A DNA stretch of 64,000 nucleotides from Yponomeuta sedellus (GCA_934045075.1 OW203734.1:7012516-7076515), one strand, 5' to 3'; numbered from the stretch's first letter, positions 40,112 to 52,369 are shown. Numbers and translations are program-made. Notes: generated by a model not told the origin, from the sequence alone.

Positions 40112-42905
40112 ATGAGGAGTCAACTTCATAGTTTTGCTAGTTTTAATTGTAAAACGGTCCCTAGACAGTATTAATTAGGGACTTGTGTCGAACCTGCCAC
40201 CTAATTGCCTTACAAGAGACATGGTTATTACCAGAGGAAATACCATATCTAAGTACAATCGACGGTGATTTCGGATACACGGGGAGCTCTGCAGTGGATA
40301 CGTGGGCGGGGATACTGCGCGGAAGACCTTTCGGCGGTGTAGCGCTATTATGGCGATACAGCGTTTTCCAAAATGTGACAGTGTTGCGGTGCGACAGTGC
40401 GCGTGTTTGTGCTATAAAATGTATTACAAGTGATCGTCCCTTAATTGTGATGAGCATTTACATGCCTACTGATGCTATAGACAACCTACCGGAATTTACG
40501 GACTGCCTTGGAACTGTAAGTGCTCTTATCGATGAATACGGTGTAGAATCTGTTTTCTTACTGGGCGATTTCAATGCCCATCCTTGTGAGTTATTTTTTA
40601 AGGAGCTTATGGCTTTCTGTACTGAACAGAGCTGGTTATGTGCTGATGTTGACAAACTGGGAATTTCCTCAGATACGTACACCTTTATTAGTGAAGTACA
40701 CGGTTCGAGTAGGTGGTTGGATCACTGTATTGTGACACAATCATCCATGCACACAATTTCGGAGATATCCGTCAAATACGATACATTATGGTCAGATCAT
40801 TTTCCTCTTATTGTCAAGTGCAATTTAAGCCTTTTAACACCAAAGCTGCCCAACAAAAAAGTGACTGACAGAGAGGTGATATGGGGGGAGAGAACGGACG
40901 ATCAGGTAGCTTTATATAGAAACGAATCTTAAAAAGTATTAAGGTTGATTGATTTCCCTGTTGAATTTCGACTTTGCGCAGATCGATATTGTAATGACGT
41001 AGGACATAAACAATTGCTTGATAGAATGTACTCGGACATTGTGACCGGACTGCGAACCGCGGCTAAGACGAGTCAGGGTGGCAGGAAGGGGGGTGGGAGG
41101 GGTGCGCGTATAGTGGGCTGGAATAAACTCGTCAGCGGGGCTTATCGGGCGGCCAGGTTGAAGTTTCAAAAGTGGGTACTATGCGGCAAGCCTAAGACGG
41201 GTTGTGTCTATGATGATATGAGTGACACTAGGAGGGCGTTCAAGCCGAAACTCAAATGGTGCCAAGATAACCAGGAACAAATAAAAATGGACGCCCTTGC
41301 TGCAAAGCATTTCAGTGGTGACTTTCGTGGATTCTGGCAGAGTACAAAACGGGTAAATTATCGACCTGGTCTTCCGGTGAGTATCGACGGCGTGAGTGAT
41401 CCTCAGGGCATTGCTGATGTGTTTAGAGACCAATTTACTCTTCGGTCTTCTCTGGGTCCTGCGGGGAAGGTACTCAGTGTAGGGGTGCCAAATGAGGAAG
41501 TGGGAACTCGTTTTCTTGCGAAAGATGTAACTAGGGCCATTAAATCAATATCTAGAGGTAAATCACACGGCCTCGATGGTCTCAGCATTGAGCATCTTCA
41601 ACACGCGGGACCACATATATCTAGGGTCTTGGCAATGTTCTACTCACTGTGCATCAGCCACTCGCACCTCCCAGTGGATGTTTTGCGAACGGTAGTAGTG
41701 CCAATAGTAAAGAATAAAACAGGAGATGTTGGAGACAAGAGTAACTATAGACCCGTCTCCCTCGCTACGATTATGGCAAAAGTGTTTGACGCCATGCTTA
41801 ATACACAGTTAGAAGGGTATCTAATGTTGCATCATAATCAATTTGGGTTTAGGCCCAATCTGTCCACTGAGAGTGCAATACTGTGTCTTAAGCATACCGT
41901 CAGATACTACACAGATCGCAGGACTCCAGTATACGCGTGCTTCCTTGACTTGTCAAAAGCATTTGACCTGGTCTCCTATGACATCTTATGGGATAAGCTG
42001 AAGGATATCGGCTTTCCGCGTGAACTGGTATATATATATTGCAATACTAGTACAGACACCAGATCAACAATGTCAGGTGGGCGGGTACAATGTCCGAACC
42101 CTATTTGATGGAGTGCGGGGTGAGGCAGGGGGCCTAATTTCTCCCGCACTGTTTAACCTGTATATGAATGCACTGATCGTCGCGCTCAGCAATAACTATG
42201 TCGGTTGTTACGTAGATGGTGTTTGCATGAATAACCTGAGTTATGCAGATGACATGGTTTTGCTGAGCGCGTCGGTCTGTGGCATAAGAAAACTGCTTCA
42301 GTGTTGTGAGGAGTATGCGCTTAGTCACGGGTTGAAATATAATGCGACTTAGAGTCAATTTATGATGTTTGCGGCAGGTACAAGGCGCCCCGAAAATGTA
42401 CCGCCAATTGTTCTGAAAGGAGTTCCGTTGGAACAGGTGCATATGTTCAAATACCTCGGGCACATTATTACAGACGATCTCAAAGATAATGCCGATATTG
42501 AGCGGGAGCGGAGGGCACTGTCCGTAAGAGCGAATATGATAGCTCGCAGGTTTGCACGTTGCTCCACAGAAGTGAAATTGACGCTGTTTAACGCTTATTG
42601 TACATCACTATACACGTGCAGCCTGTGGGCTGACTATACTAAGAAGGCGTACGGGGCCCTCCGCGAGGCTCCGCGTCCAGTTCAATAACGCGCTCAGGGC
42701 GGTGCTGAGGCTGCCTCGCTACTGCAGTGCGTCGGGCATGTTCGCGTGGGCGCGCACAGCCTGCTTCCACGCGAGCATGCGCCGGCGCGCGGCATCCCTG
42801 GTGCGCCGGGTGCGGGCCAGCACCAACACCGCCCTGGCAATGATTGCGGGCAGGATAGATTGCCCATATATCCGGCACTGCTGCGACAGGCATATTCAGG
42901 TCTGA
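40112..42905 (+). pseudogene. LINE ORF2 (AP endonuclease and reverse transcriptase), degenerate
   Basis: A probable start at 40112 runs 20 codons, then a stop and frame change near 40172-40183. Endonuclease spans 40183-40932 with ALQETWL, LLGDFNAHP, SRWLDHC and SDHFPL. An in-frame TAA at 40930-40932 follows. RT: NYRPVSL, HHNQFGFRP, FLDLSKAFD, then frame changes near 42035 and 42130 and an in-frame TAG between. GLISPALFNLYMN and the catalytic YADD lie at about 42165-42255. A TAG at 42350-42352 and a final frame change near 42665 precede the C-terminus (NALRAVLRLPRYCSASGMFA ... TGA 42903-42905). Family: CR1/Jockey group, perhaps Daphne-like; the clade is inferred. Confidence 0.88.
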
Positions 42906-43963
42906 AAAACGATTTATTATTGTATATGTGTTGTCTCTGTTTGTTTGTTTTTGTTTGTGTCTTGTAGTTGTTTATTGTATATGGGTCTTGAAACCTGAAA
43001 TAAATGCATTTTATTTAATTTATTTTATTTATAAACAACTTCCAAAAAGCATTTCTACCTGTTTTCATATAATCTCACAGCTTTGCATACCTACATGCCG
43101 CTTAATAGAGGCACTTCACACCTTGACTGTACCTGTCGCCGTCAGAAGGTCAGGGTCGGCGTGGGCGAGAGCTATCGGGACTCATCCCACGAACGAATGC
43201 CTCTTAGCGGCATCTTTAGCAACTTTAAAGATGTGAAGCTAGATAGAAAATAAATCAGTCACCGACTTTCCCGTGAATGACGTATCTGGTTGATATCAGA
43301 TTGTCTCAGGCTCAGTTTTAAATTAACGAAGATATTTTCTCTTTCTAGGGAGCTTAGTATGCATCACTCTATTTTGTTTTGTTTTGAATAGCATATTTAA
43401 ACCAGCACTTTGAGATTAAAGTTTGATGGTATATACCGTATTTTTCTTTTTACGCAAGAGCTAGAAAACGTTGAATAACATACCTACGTTTATTGTATCA
43501 TAGACTTATTAGTTAGTTATTGAGTATAATCTTACCTACTAATAATGGGAACGTTTTGATGATTGAACGATTTGAATCACACCAGGACGTTTGGACGAAC
43601 CTGGATGATATTATTATTGATACATAGAAATAGAACATATTCTGAAATAGGAATCTGGAATAGGAAATTTCTTACGCTTTACGTAACGAAGTCGCGGGCA
43701 ACAACTGATACCCGTTCGAAAGACACAGCGATATAAAACAGAAACTGTTTAGTTTCAACTCCCGGTGATAGATTGTAATGGAAAGTAACTGATGACGTCA
43801 CGGCTTGAGCATGATTGAGTTGAGCTACAATGGTTCCACCGGTTTCGTTGGTGTCGAACTATCCAAAGAATTTGAAGTAAAAAGTCTTATTTACTTTTTC
43901 AGTCTATCATAATGATTGAACTCATTATACCTATTTTGTTTAAGAAATATAAAAGTAAACAAG

Positions 43964-44205
43964 TACTGGTAGCAGAGCGGTTGACCGCCGGTTTCACATT
44001 CGGGAGATCGTGGGTTCGAACTGGCAAGTAACAAAGACGTTGTTTTCTAAGTTACGACATTTGTGAACTTGCAGCAGCAATACCACTCGCTAAAAGTGAA
44101 AGAAAACATCGTGAGGTCACCTGAGTGTCTGAGGTGTTCACATAACTTGGCGCTTGAATTTACCAATTCAAGCGCAATTCGTGGTAGTTAGGCCTATGAG
44201 CGCTC
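43964..44205 (+). repeat. tRNA-derived SINE (GCGCTTGAAATT body)
   Basis: Head ggtagcagagcggttgaccg with B box gtgggttcgaac, then gttttctaagttacga ... gaaagaaaacatcgtgaggt ... gaggtgttcacataacttgg cgcttgaat. It is the most complete copy of this SINE in the window. Confidence 0.65.
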
Positions 44206-45457
44206 TATCCTAGTCTCTCTGTCTGAGCGAAGGCCTGGCCCCCACTTAACTAAACGACTTAAACAAAAGGAGGATGTTCTCAATTCATTACTTTATCTTT
44301 TAGCTAATTTTTAATAAATTCATAAGCAGCATCTAGTATAAGAAACCGCGGAATTGACTTCGTCGGAGTCGTCACATGGTGTACGAAAATCCTTAATTAA
44401 AAAAGATAAAGAATTGACGGATTTACATCCGAATAGATGGAGTTTTAGCCCAGAGCTACGTAGATTATAATTAGACCTTGGGAAAACCGAGTTTTCCTTC
44501 ATTACGACAGCGCGGATTTTACTGAAGGAATTTATACTTGCTGGCAATTTCTAAATTTAATTACTTTCATGTTTACAGTTGAGCCGTACCGTTTTTTCTA
44601 CATCCTTTGGAGTGTCTGCAAAACAAAGAAGTTTTTATTATTTACGGTCCTGAGTTGACCAAAATTTAATTAGAACTGTGTTATCTTCTGTAACATTACA
44701 TAAAATCGCGACTGTATATTGGGAGAGCATTGCTGCTTGCCACGAATGTATATTACATAATTTGTTGCATTCATCCACGCCGGTTTCAGGGACTTTTTAG
44801 CTTCTCTTCCCTAAAATATGCTCTATGGTATCCATAGGGTTGCCATAACTTCTGGGAACCAATATGGGACGATTTCTCTACCAATGCCCAAAACTCATAA
44901 CACATTCAACGCCGACATGCGGCGTTTCAACTATACAATACCTACATAGTACGCCTGTGTACTGAGATAGTGAGAGAGGACAAACTATGTATTTTTAACA
45001 AATTTTCCTTGTGGTAAATTGTATATGAATTTCGTCGTTCAATTGAAACGATCAATCCACCTAAAATAAAGCAAACCAAACCAAAAATAAATACACACCA
45101 ACTACCATATAGGAGGAAATCAAAAGCAGTCAAAATACGGGACAAATACGGGAAGTGTAGTAATACGGGAAGGGATGGTCAAATACGGTGACAGACCCGT
45201 ATATAGGGGACGTATGGCAACTCTAGGTATCTATGTGGTCGAAGTGAATACCACCAGGACCCTAACTTACCAGCCGTTTCACCCACATTCACTTGATATA
45301 TATCTTAAGTCTAACTCTTATGTTCCCTTATTATCTTTTTTCTTTTCTTTCTTTTTCTTCCTCCCTTTCTATCTTGCTGTAAGTGATGATTATGGCTTGG
45401 ACAATTGTCCTCCATCACATGTACATCTTATACTAATGCTATCAAAGAATAGTAAGG

Positions 45458-45682
45458 TACAGTCTGTTGTACAGCTTTTAGAATATACCTCGACTATTAT
45501 CGGATAGAATCAGATTCGTGTAATAGAAATATCGGAACTAATATGACACTTAATTACGAAATCGGCATTAATATGAAACTTTTAGTTTTATAGCAGAAAG
45601 TAGTATTACACTCGTGTGCTTTCGGCGAAATCCGAAGCTTACTCTAGAGCCCGAGGTATATTCTTAAAGCTAACAGACTGTA
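45458..45682. mobile_element. MITE family M1, copy 2
   Basis: 225 bp with ends tacagtctgtt and aacagactgta, which show that the family's termini extend beyond the 25-bp core. Internal hairpin ttcggcgaaatccgaag. Confidence 0.7.
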
Positions 45683-46431
45683 GCATACTCATAAAGAAGT
45701 TTTCAAACAATTGTTCATTCGAAAAAGCATAAAACCAGAGACTGTCAAAATAAAGTCTCAGACCCATCTTCTCACAAATTCAAATCCTCAATTTGCCTCC
45801 ATCATCCCATGGGTTTATCTCGACAGAGATACCGCCAGAGTCGAGAACTTGAAACAAACAAGGTAAGTTACAGAATAATAGCCTTTGAAATTCGTCTCAG
45901 ACTAGAGATATGAGAATCAGAAAAGTACATAATATAACTAATTGGAAAGTTACGTAGAGGATCGACAGGCTTCTGAAACTGGACTATTTTTGCTTGACTG
46001 TTTTAGTCTAACATTCTAATCATTCTAATAACCTGTGGGATAAGTATTAGTATCAAATAAATAAAGCTGATTTAGTATACAATTTTTCAGCGACTTTAAA
46101 AACTTCTGGATTGTTTTGGAGGTTCTGGATACTTATTATATTCTTGTCTTGCTGTCGGATTTCATCCATATTTGTTCATAGAAACCGCTATCTAACCTCT
46201 CTCCGCCCTCGCAACCCAAGGATGTCACGAAATATTATAAATTATATTAATTTAACAAATTGGTTGATTTAAATTATGGAAGTTTTCTGAACATCCCTCA
46301 GGGGACTGATGCCTGTATCACAGATTTTCATCTATCACAAGATTCAGATTCTACATAAATGCTGTAATTTCACTATATTTGAATGTATGAATTATTTGTT
46401 GAATAATCAAGATAAATTATCTGATACTATA

Positions 46432-46575
46432 GATAGATAGATAGGTAGATAGAGAACACTTTATTGTAACATAAAAATGGAAATTACACAGATATTTCTT
46501 AACCTAAGAATACAGACGGCGGCCTTATCACTAAAAGTGATCTCTTCCAGACAATCTTTGGATGGACTGGACTAA
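46432..46575 (-). repeat. LINE 3' end with TCTA tail, minus strand
   Basis: (gata)n followed by gagaacactttattgtaaca and ggccttatcactaaaagtga. Confidence 0.65.
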
Positions 46576-47499
46576 TATATTGAAGAAGGAAGTACTTAGA
46601 TGTACAAATATACAAGATTATTACAAAGGTATAAATGAATGCATATAAGTTTATATTATTATCAATAAACCAATTGCAATTTCCAATTCCATCTTACAGT
46701 ATTTATTCTGCACTAGTAGTGACAAATAAAATATCGTAGTCGTAGTAGGTAGAGTGGAATAGAACCAAGAAAGCTGACGGGCGGCATTGCCACGCTGTAT
46801 AGCGAGTATTAGTTCAGATGTCTTGGCCCTTTCTTTTAGTGCGTATTTTGTCTCGAAGTTTGTTTTATAGCTATTAGTTAAGGATGTAGTTTGTAGTAAA
46901 TTCAACGCTAACGTGACGGAATAAAGTTCGCCATGCTTTTTTTAACATTACGTCATCAGAAATAGCTGACAGATGTTTTTTCGACGAGTGAAGTATTAGA
47001 CGTAGTGAAGCTTTTGAAAGTATTCTCTAGGAATGATAACAATAACTTCGTCCCGCTGAATAACTAGGTCAGGACGCGACGAATATAAAGGCATTCCCTC
47101 CTCTGCAGTTTCTCTTTCGCATTTTCTGCAACTGAAAAGCGGAATGTGCTTTTTTTATTATGTTGCGCCGAAACAAGTAGATCTGCAAATGTGACCGGCA
47201 CACTGATGTGCAAGTATTATTCAAGAAAAGCAGTCGAGCTGTATTAACGAGCTAAACATTCGGAATTATTTCTTCTCTGAAAATCAGTACCTATCCCTCT
47301 CGTTACACGTGGACTGCGGAGTATGTGGCCTCGGCTTCCTTGGTGTTGCATCATAAAAGACTCGTAGTTGGGCAAGTTAAGTCAAGAGCGTCGGTTAAGT
47401 TATTCTGGAAGCGTTGATGAAGCTCCGAGGTCATACTTAGACTATGATTATATTGGATTCGAACCATAGACTCATTGTTTCGTAGACCCGCTTCTTCAC

Positions 47500-47700
47500 A
47501 ACCGGCGCAGCGGTAGTGTATCTGCCTACCATGCAAAAGATTCCGGGTTCGAACCCCGGATAGGTCCAAAAAACCGAGGTCTTGGATGTTTACATGTGTG
47601 TGATGTCGTTGTTTCTGGTTCCCACGACACAGCGTATTCTAGTGTGGGGCCAGAAGCAATGTATGTGTCTGTATGTAAATATTATGTTATGTTAACGCCT
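47500..47700 (+). repeat. tRNA-Gly-like SINE
   Basis: Head ggcgcagcggtagtgtatct gcctaccatgcaaaag with B box gggttcgaaccccgg, then the shared body ggtcttggatgtttacatgt ... gtgtggggccagaagcaatg. Copies: 52735-52945, 54320-54525 (minus), 58340-58530 (minus), and partial 62790-62925 and 63838-63930. Confidence 0.75.
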
Positions 47701-48107
47701 ATGTCCAGTACGCTGTCATGTGTCTAGCTGTGTTTTCAGTCCGTCAAGTCTGAAACAATTGTTTTTAGTTACGTAACTTTAGAAATATTTTATTAAAGAA
47801 ACAATATAGCAATCGTTTCCCCGACTGCCAAAAATTCAGGCTCGACCTTATGTGGTAGTGACCCGGTAACCATAATACTACTTACAACAATATTTTTTTA
47901 TCAATCAAGTATTTTTTATTCACGTTTTTTTATTTATTGTACGAATAATTTGGGAGGATATTCCACGACCATAAACAGAATAAAAACGATGTTCAATTAA
48001 AACTGAGGTATCCATTTATCATCAACGAAACCCCAAATTTTATCGAAATCATCGGAGCATTTATAGTAAATATAAATTGATATCTAGTAAATATAATCGG
48101 GTTTCAT

Positions 48108-48300
48108 GATGGCAGTCGTTAAACCATGTCAGACGCCTTATGGGCGGCTTGATAACTTCTGACAGTAAGGCCCGCCACTGTCTTACAATCCTCCACCAAC
48201 CCGGACTTGGCCCCCGTGGTGGAGTACGGCCTAACCTTCCTGCGTTGCAGGAAGAGACCCGTGCCCCAGCAGTGGGGACATACAAGGGTTGATATCGATC
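48108..48300 (+). repeat. 5S-rRNA-like SINE, subfamily A, 5'-truncated
   Basis: gatggcagtcgttaaaccat to gacatacaagggttgatatc then gatcgatcg. The 5S-like head is missing. Confidence 0.7.
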
Positions 48301-48583
48301 GATCGAAATATAAAATTTACTACAGTTGCTTGTTTAATAGTTCAAGTTCAAGTTCGTTTATTGCTTCAAGTGGTACAGAATAGGTCTTAACATATAGGTA
48401 TACTAATGCGCAACATGAGCTCTGTAAGGGCACTGCAGTTTTATACATAAGTAGCTTACGTATTGGAAAAATAAGTACTTATTTTTATGCACTAAAATAG
48501 AATAAGAGTATACTATTTTTATTTTTAATGCACTAACCCGTGCTAAGGAACAAATTTAAAAACCTATTTAGAGGCTAAAAATT

Positions 48584-48657
48584 TCACCCATGCCGGGATT
48601 CGAACCCGCAACCTCTGGCTATCCGTGCCAGCGCTCTACCAATTGAGCCAATGGGCG
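48584..48657 (-). tRNA. tRNA-like unit, minus strand (SINE/foldback associated)
   Basis: 74 nt folding as a cloverleaf: 7-bp acceptor stem (CGCCCAT with ATGGGTG, one G-T), 4-bp D stem GCTC/GAGC, 5-bp anticodon stem CTGGC/GCCAG, and a T arm with TTCGAAT. Loop ACGGATA puts GGA at the anticodon position but lacks the universal T33. It is therefore probably a tRNA-derived repeat rather than a working serine tRNA. Confidence 0.45.
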
Positions 48658-49012
48658 ACTCACGGCATCAGTGAAATTTCGAACCTCTTTACACTATTCT
48701 CTGTATTACGTACAGGCAGCGACATCTGGCTTAAGCAAATTGAATCACTTACAGCCCCGACTACCTACTAGTAGGTAGTAGGTACCTACTAGTAGGCCCC
48801 GACTACCTACTAGTAGGTAGGTAGCAAATTGAATCACTTACAGCCCCGACTACCTACTAGTAGGTAGTAGGTACCTACTAGTAGGCCCCGACTACCTACT
48901 AGTAGGTAGTCGGGGCTGTAAGTGATTCAATTTGCTTAAGCCAGATGTCGCTGCCTGTACGTAATACAGAGAATAGTGTAAAGAGGTTCGAAATTTCACT
49001 GATGCCGTGAGT

Positions 49013-49086
49013 CGCCCATTGGCTCAATTGGTAGAGCGCTGGCACGGATAGCCAGAGGTTGCGGGTTCGAATCCCGGCATGGGTGA
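49013..49086 (+). tRNA. tRNA-like unit, plus strand (SINE/foldback associated)
   Basis: The mirror image of the unit at 48584-48657, identical as far as I can read. The A and B boxes are intact, so pol III transcription is possible. The two units point away from each other with 355 bp between their 5' ends. Confidence 0.45.
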
Positions 49087-49412
49087 AATTTTTAGCCTCT
49101 AAATAGGTTTTTAGAATAAGAGTGTCATGTGTTTTTATACAATTAGTTTAGAAACTGTTACGTATACCTAATTAATACTAAAAGGCGAACTTAAAACTAT
49201 ATAACACTAATATCATCATTAACATTACTTACACCAGCTTCATCTACTGAGTAATTATTATGTATTATTATACCTATGGCTTTCTTCCATAAATTCTTTT
49301 ATTGTATAATAGCACTTTTAAATTAGATATTCTTTTAGTTTATTTACAAATATATTAAAAACCTCTTTGTAGTTAATAACGCCTGCCTCTAACAGACCCT
49401 TTATTGTTGCAG

Positions 49413-49535
49413 CCGGCGAATGGCGCGGCGCATGGTGGGTGTTCGCGTGCGCGGCGGGTGCGCTGGTGGCGTGCGCACTGGCCGCCATCGCCTGCTGGGT
49501 GCGCCGGCGCCGGGCGACTCTCGCGCACAAACTTG
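49413..49535 (+). CDS. Synaptotagmin-like membrane protein, exon 2 (transmembrane segment)
   Basis: 123 nt, acceptor attgttgcag ending at 49412, donor GTGAGG at 49536, phase 1 at both ends. Joined to exon 1 it gives a short N-terminal segment, then one membrane span of about 23 residues (WWVFACAAGALVACALAAIA then CWV), then RRRR as stop-transfer. Cys residues in and beside the span could be palmitoylated, as in synaptotagmins. GC content is far above the flanking intron. Confidence 0.75.
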
Positions 49536-49642
49536 GTGAGGCTAACTTTTCGAACGAACATAACACAACACTTATCCCGGGGGGCTATTCTCTACAACGC
49601 ATAGTGGTTGAATAGAGTCATATTAGTATTTCTTAGTTACAG

Positions 49643-49788
49643 TTGTATATTAAACGGGTCAAATCGCGATTATTTATTAGGTAAAACGTAATTACCTTAT
49701 TTCCCGACGTTTCGGCAGCGTTACAGTTGCCGTGGTAATTACGTTTTACCTAATAAATAATCGTGATTTGACCCGTTTAATATATAAC
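49643..49788. repeat. Foldback element F1 with a GTTTCGGCAG-type centre
   Basis: Arms of about 53 bp (ttaaacgggtcaaatcgcga ... gtaaaacgtaattacc and its reverse complement) flank a centre at 49697-49733 (cccgacgtttcggcagcgtt ...). A lone left arm occurs at 60438-60495. Confidence 0.8.
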
Positions 49789-50717
49789 TAGAGTCATATT
49801 AGTCCGGTAATGGTCGTTTCATTCACACTATAGGTAGTCGAATAGCATTGCAATGGTATTACACTATCGGTAGTCGAGTAACCAATCGCATTGCACTGGT
49901 GTACCCGTGATCTTAACTCGGTGCCTCGTGCGTTTTGATCTTCTTCGCGAGAGATGCCTATTTAATTTGCGCGGGTTATACCTAGAGTTGCCAACTCTCC
50001 GGAAATTCCGGGATTCTCCCGTAAAAAGGCAATAAGTTATTAAAATCTCCCGGCTCCAGGAACGCAACTAAAATTTCCCGGATATTTTGATCGCTTCAGC
50101 GAAAAAAGCTTGTAACATTCACTCTATCGTTCCAATCGCAACGCCGCCGCTGAACCTGTTTTCAGCGTAGGTAGTAAACGATCTGTGGTCGAAAAGTCGT
50201 AATCGGCTGAATGAAACTCATGTGAAACCTGTAAAGAATTTTATAATTTTATTTTATCTAACCAAAAGGCGTTACGAGCCGCTCGAAATGTAAAGAAATA
50301 TAATTTCAAATAAAAATATTTTACTTTTATAGATTTTTTATTTTACCTCCCGGATTCCTGATACACACAGTTGGTAACCCTAGTTATACCCCTAGAATGA
50401 TGTTGTACTGCTATTGCTTTGTAGACTACTAAATTACGACCATTGTCGTGCTTATTTTATTCTATTGAAATACTATGTAAGTATTTGACTGTAGGGCTTG
50501 GTCGCTAACTGGAATACCCTGTGCTATGCTGACCATTTGTCGGAGAGCCGCCGCCAGATGACTCTCGCGGACATAGATACTTGGTTATATCATAAACTGC
50601 TCATATAACATACTCTTTGTCGCAAGTTTCTTTATAAGATGACATCTAATAATAAGTTTTTTTTCCAAAATTTAGGATGTGAGCCCTAAAGTTTTCACTC
50701 GAGAATAAGATATCGTA
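49789..50717. other. Synaptotagmin-like intron 2, part without recognised features
   Basis: AT-rich, no open frame or repeat identified. The word gagtcatattag occurs on both sides of the foldback element (49615 and 49791) and may mark its target. Confidence 0.4.
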
Positions 50718-50860
50718 CCGCAGCGCTTGAAATTGCCAATCCGCGGTGGGCACGCGTGGTAATGAAGCCCAGCTCTTTCTTTCTGAGTGAATCCGCGGTG
50801 GGCACGCGTGGTAATGAAGCCCAGCTCTTTCTTTCTGAGTGAATGCCTTTGCCCTATATA
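50718..50860 (+). repeat. SINE body carrying a 52-bp tandem duplication
   Basis: cagcgcttgaaattgccaat, then two exact copies of a 52-bp unit (50738-50789 and 50790-50841) starting aatccgcggtgggcacgcgt. Confidence 0.7.
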
Positions 50861-51239
50861 TAAGTAACAAACTGTTAGTATCCTAAATAAAGAGAGAAAA
50901 ACAAGTGATCTCTTTCAGACGACCTTTTATTGAACCTAAATATTGAAATTATTTGAAAGAAAACAGCAAATTGCCGGCTCACCCAAGAGTCACATTCAGA
51001 AGACCTGACTAATATGACGCTTGATTACCTTGGACGGCGGGCTGTACTTAGTCAGCTCTATAATCTCCCACTAACAATTTAAAATTAAATTCACTAGTGG
51101 ACTAGCGGGACTCACCCTGAATTGTGGCGTAACCCGTGCATTAAATTGAAATCACTAAACGAACGTGTGACAAGCACTCCGCCCCCGTGACGCGTTATAA
51201 TGTCGGACGTATTGCTATCAAGTTACTAGTTTCCCAGTA

Positions 51240-51332
51240 ACGTGCGTCATACGCTATTCATTCATTAAACTAGGTGTCCATTTCGACATCTAGACCATTT
51301 TGGAGACAAAATGGACAAAAAGACTCAAAACG
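51240..51332 (+). repeat. Unclassified interspersed repeat (GGTGTCCATTTC family)
   Basis: aggtgtccatttcgacatct agaccattttggagac; related to 21590-21690. Confidence 0.5.
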
Positions 51333-51391
51333 ACCACTGAGCCACATATTGAAATGTACATAACATAATTATGTACAGACTAACATAACTT

Positions 51392-51520
51392 TAGATAGAT
51401 AGAGAACACTTTATAGTACATAAAAAAGGAACCTTCATAAATATGTCTTAACCTGAGAGTACAGACGGCGGCCTTATCACTAAAAGTGATGTCTTCCAGG
51501 CAACCTTTGGATGGACTGTT
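51392..51520 (-). repeat. LINE 3' end with TCTA tail, minus strand
   Basis: tagatagatagagaacactt tatagtaca ... ggccttatcactaaaagtga. Confidence 0.65.
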
Positions 51521-52369
51521 ATCTTAAATGATCTAGATTTCGAAATTTGTTCTTATGAACATAGCTATTATTACTAGCTAATGTTGCTAGCGTTTTGAGC
51601 CACAAAATTATTTTATTTTTATTTATTTACGTTTACAGATTATGTGGATTCGTACCACCTAACACTATAACTGGTTTGTCTCGAGGTCCGTGCTTTAAAT
51701 AAATGTTTTATAATTATTATTAAATTTCTGTTCGAATTTTGGCTATACTGCTCTACACTCTCAATGTAAACCCTGTATTGCCACTCATGTAACTGGGAAT
51801 TTAACTCTCATTTCCTGACAGTGACGGAGAATGATATAGCTGAGAGCTTGTAGGCCTCCGTAGCGAAGTCAATACTTACTTCAGAAATTGAAATTGGAAA
51901 GCCGTACAACTACGCCATTTTCCCCGCAAGCGACGCCAGGAAATAGTTGTTTAAAGCCTTGTTTGCTTTTTCGAAGTATATTGGGAAACAATAACAGCCA
52001 CAAAACAGAGAACCTTTGTGTAACCTTTGTACCTCTCAATTTTTATGAAAAAATATGTACGATATAAATGTAGCTATAACATCAGACTTTGTCTGAAGAA
52101 ATTGAGTAAGAATTAGGTAGATTACCTGGTAATTTTTTCAGACACGTTGGTCTAGCCGGCAAAACATTTAATTACCATAATTTATGTCGTGGGTCGTAGG
52201 TCCATTCTCGCTGAAGTGTGCTGAATTTGTTTAATTCGTATCCTGGGTGTACTTCCATGATTGTGATGTCCTTACCTGGTCGTCATAGTACAGAGCCATC
52301 CTGGGGTTAGGTGGTTTTGTTGTGTGTAAGTTATTAATGTTATTAAGCCACTACATGCATTCTCACCGG

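Larger units (their letters stand above)
39821..43030 (+). mobile_element. 5'-truncated CR1/Jockey-type LINE inserted in the Copia LTR
   Basis: It starts inside ORF1 and continues through ORF2 (endonuclease, RT) to an AT-rich 3' end (aataaatgcattttatttaa then ttta repeats). Short copies of ataaac at 39815-39820 and 43031-43036 may be the target duplication. The LTR sequence resumes exactly after it, so the LINE is younger than the Copia element. Confidence 0.85.
38124..43079 (-). mobile_element. Decayed Copia LTR retrotransposon, split by a nested LINE
   Basis: Minus orientation. A short LTR (38124-38220, about 97 bp, TGTTAG... to ...TTTTAATA on the coding strand) is matched by a right LTR split into 39772-39820 and 43031-43079. 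A purine tract AGTGGGGG abuts the left LTR (38221-38228). The right LTR is followed inward by GGTTATGGGCGC (39760-39771), like the initiator-Met tRNA half site used by Drosophila copia. Flanking 5-mers gtttt and gcttt may be a diverged target duplication. Only about 1.55 kb of internal DNA remains, with gag, protease and pre-integrase traces; RT and RNase H are gone. Confidence 0.85.
48559..49113. repeat. 555-bp near-palindrome with two divergent tRNA-like units (R1 family)
   Basis: The left end aaaacctatttagaggctaa is the reverse complement of the right end ttagcctctaaataggtttt. The arms stay near-perfect inward through both tRNA-like units and a shared leader (ggcagcgacatctggcttaa on the left, ttaagccagatgtcgctgcc on the right). 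The centre (about 48735-48915) contains an 86-bp unit present twice, built of cctactagtaggtag palindromes. Outside the left arm the usual R1 tail (gcactaacccgtgctaagga) continues to about 48510. Confidence 0.9.

Noticed and set aside
42639..42893. Minus-strand Ala/Arg/His-rich frame
   Set aside because: Antisense of the GC-rich end of the LINE ORF2.
48584..49086. Two working serine tRNA genes
   Set aside because: The fold is good, but T33 is missing, the T stem is imperfect and the units are embedded in a repeated foldback element with SINE-like tails.
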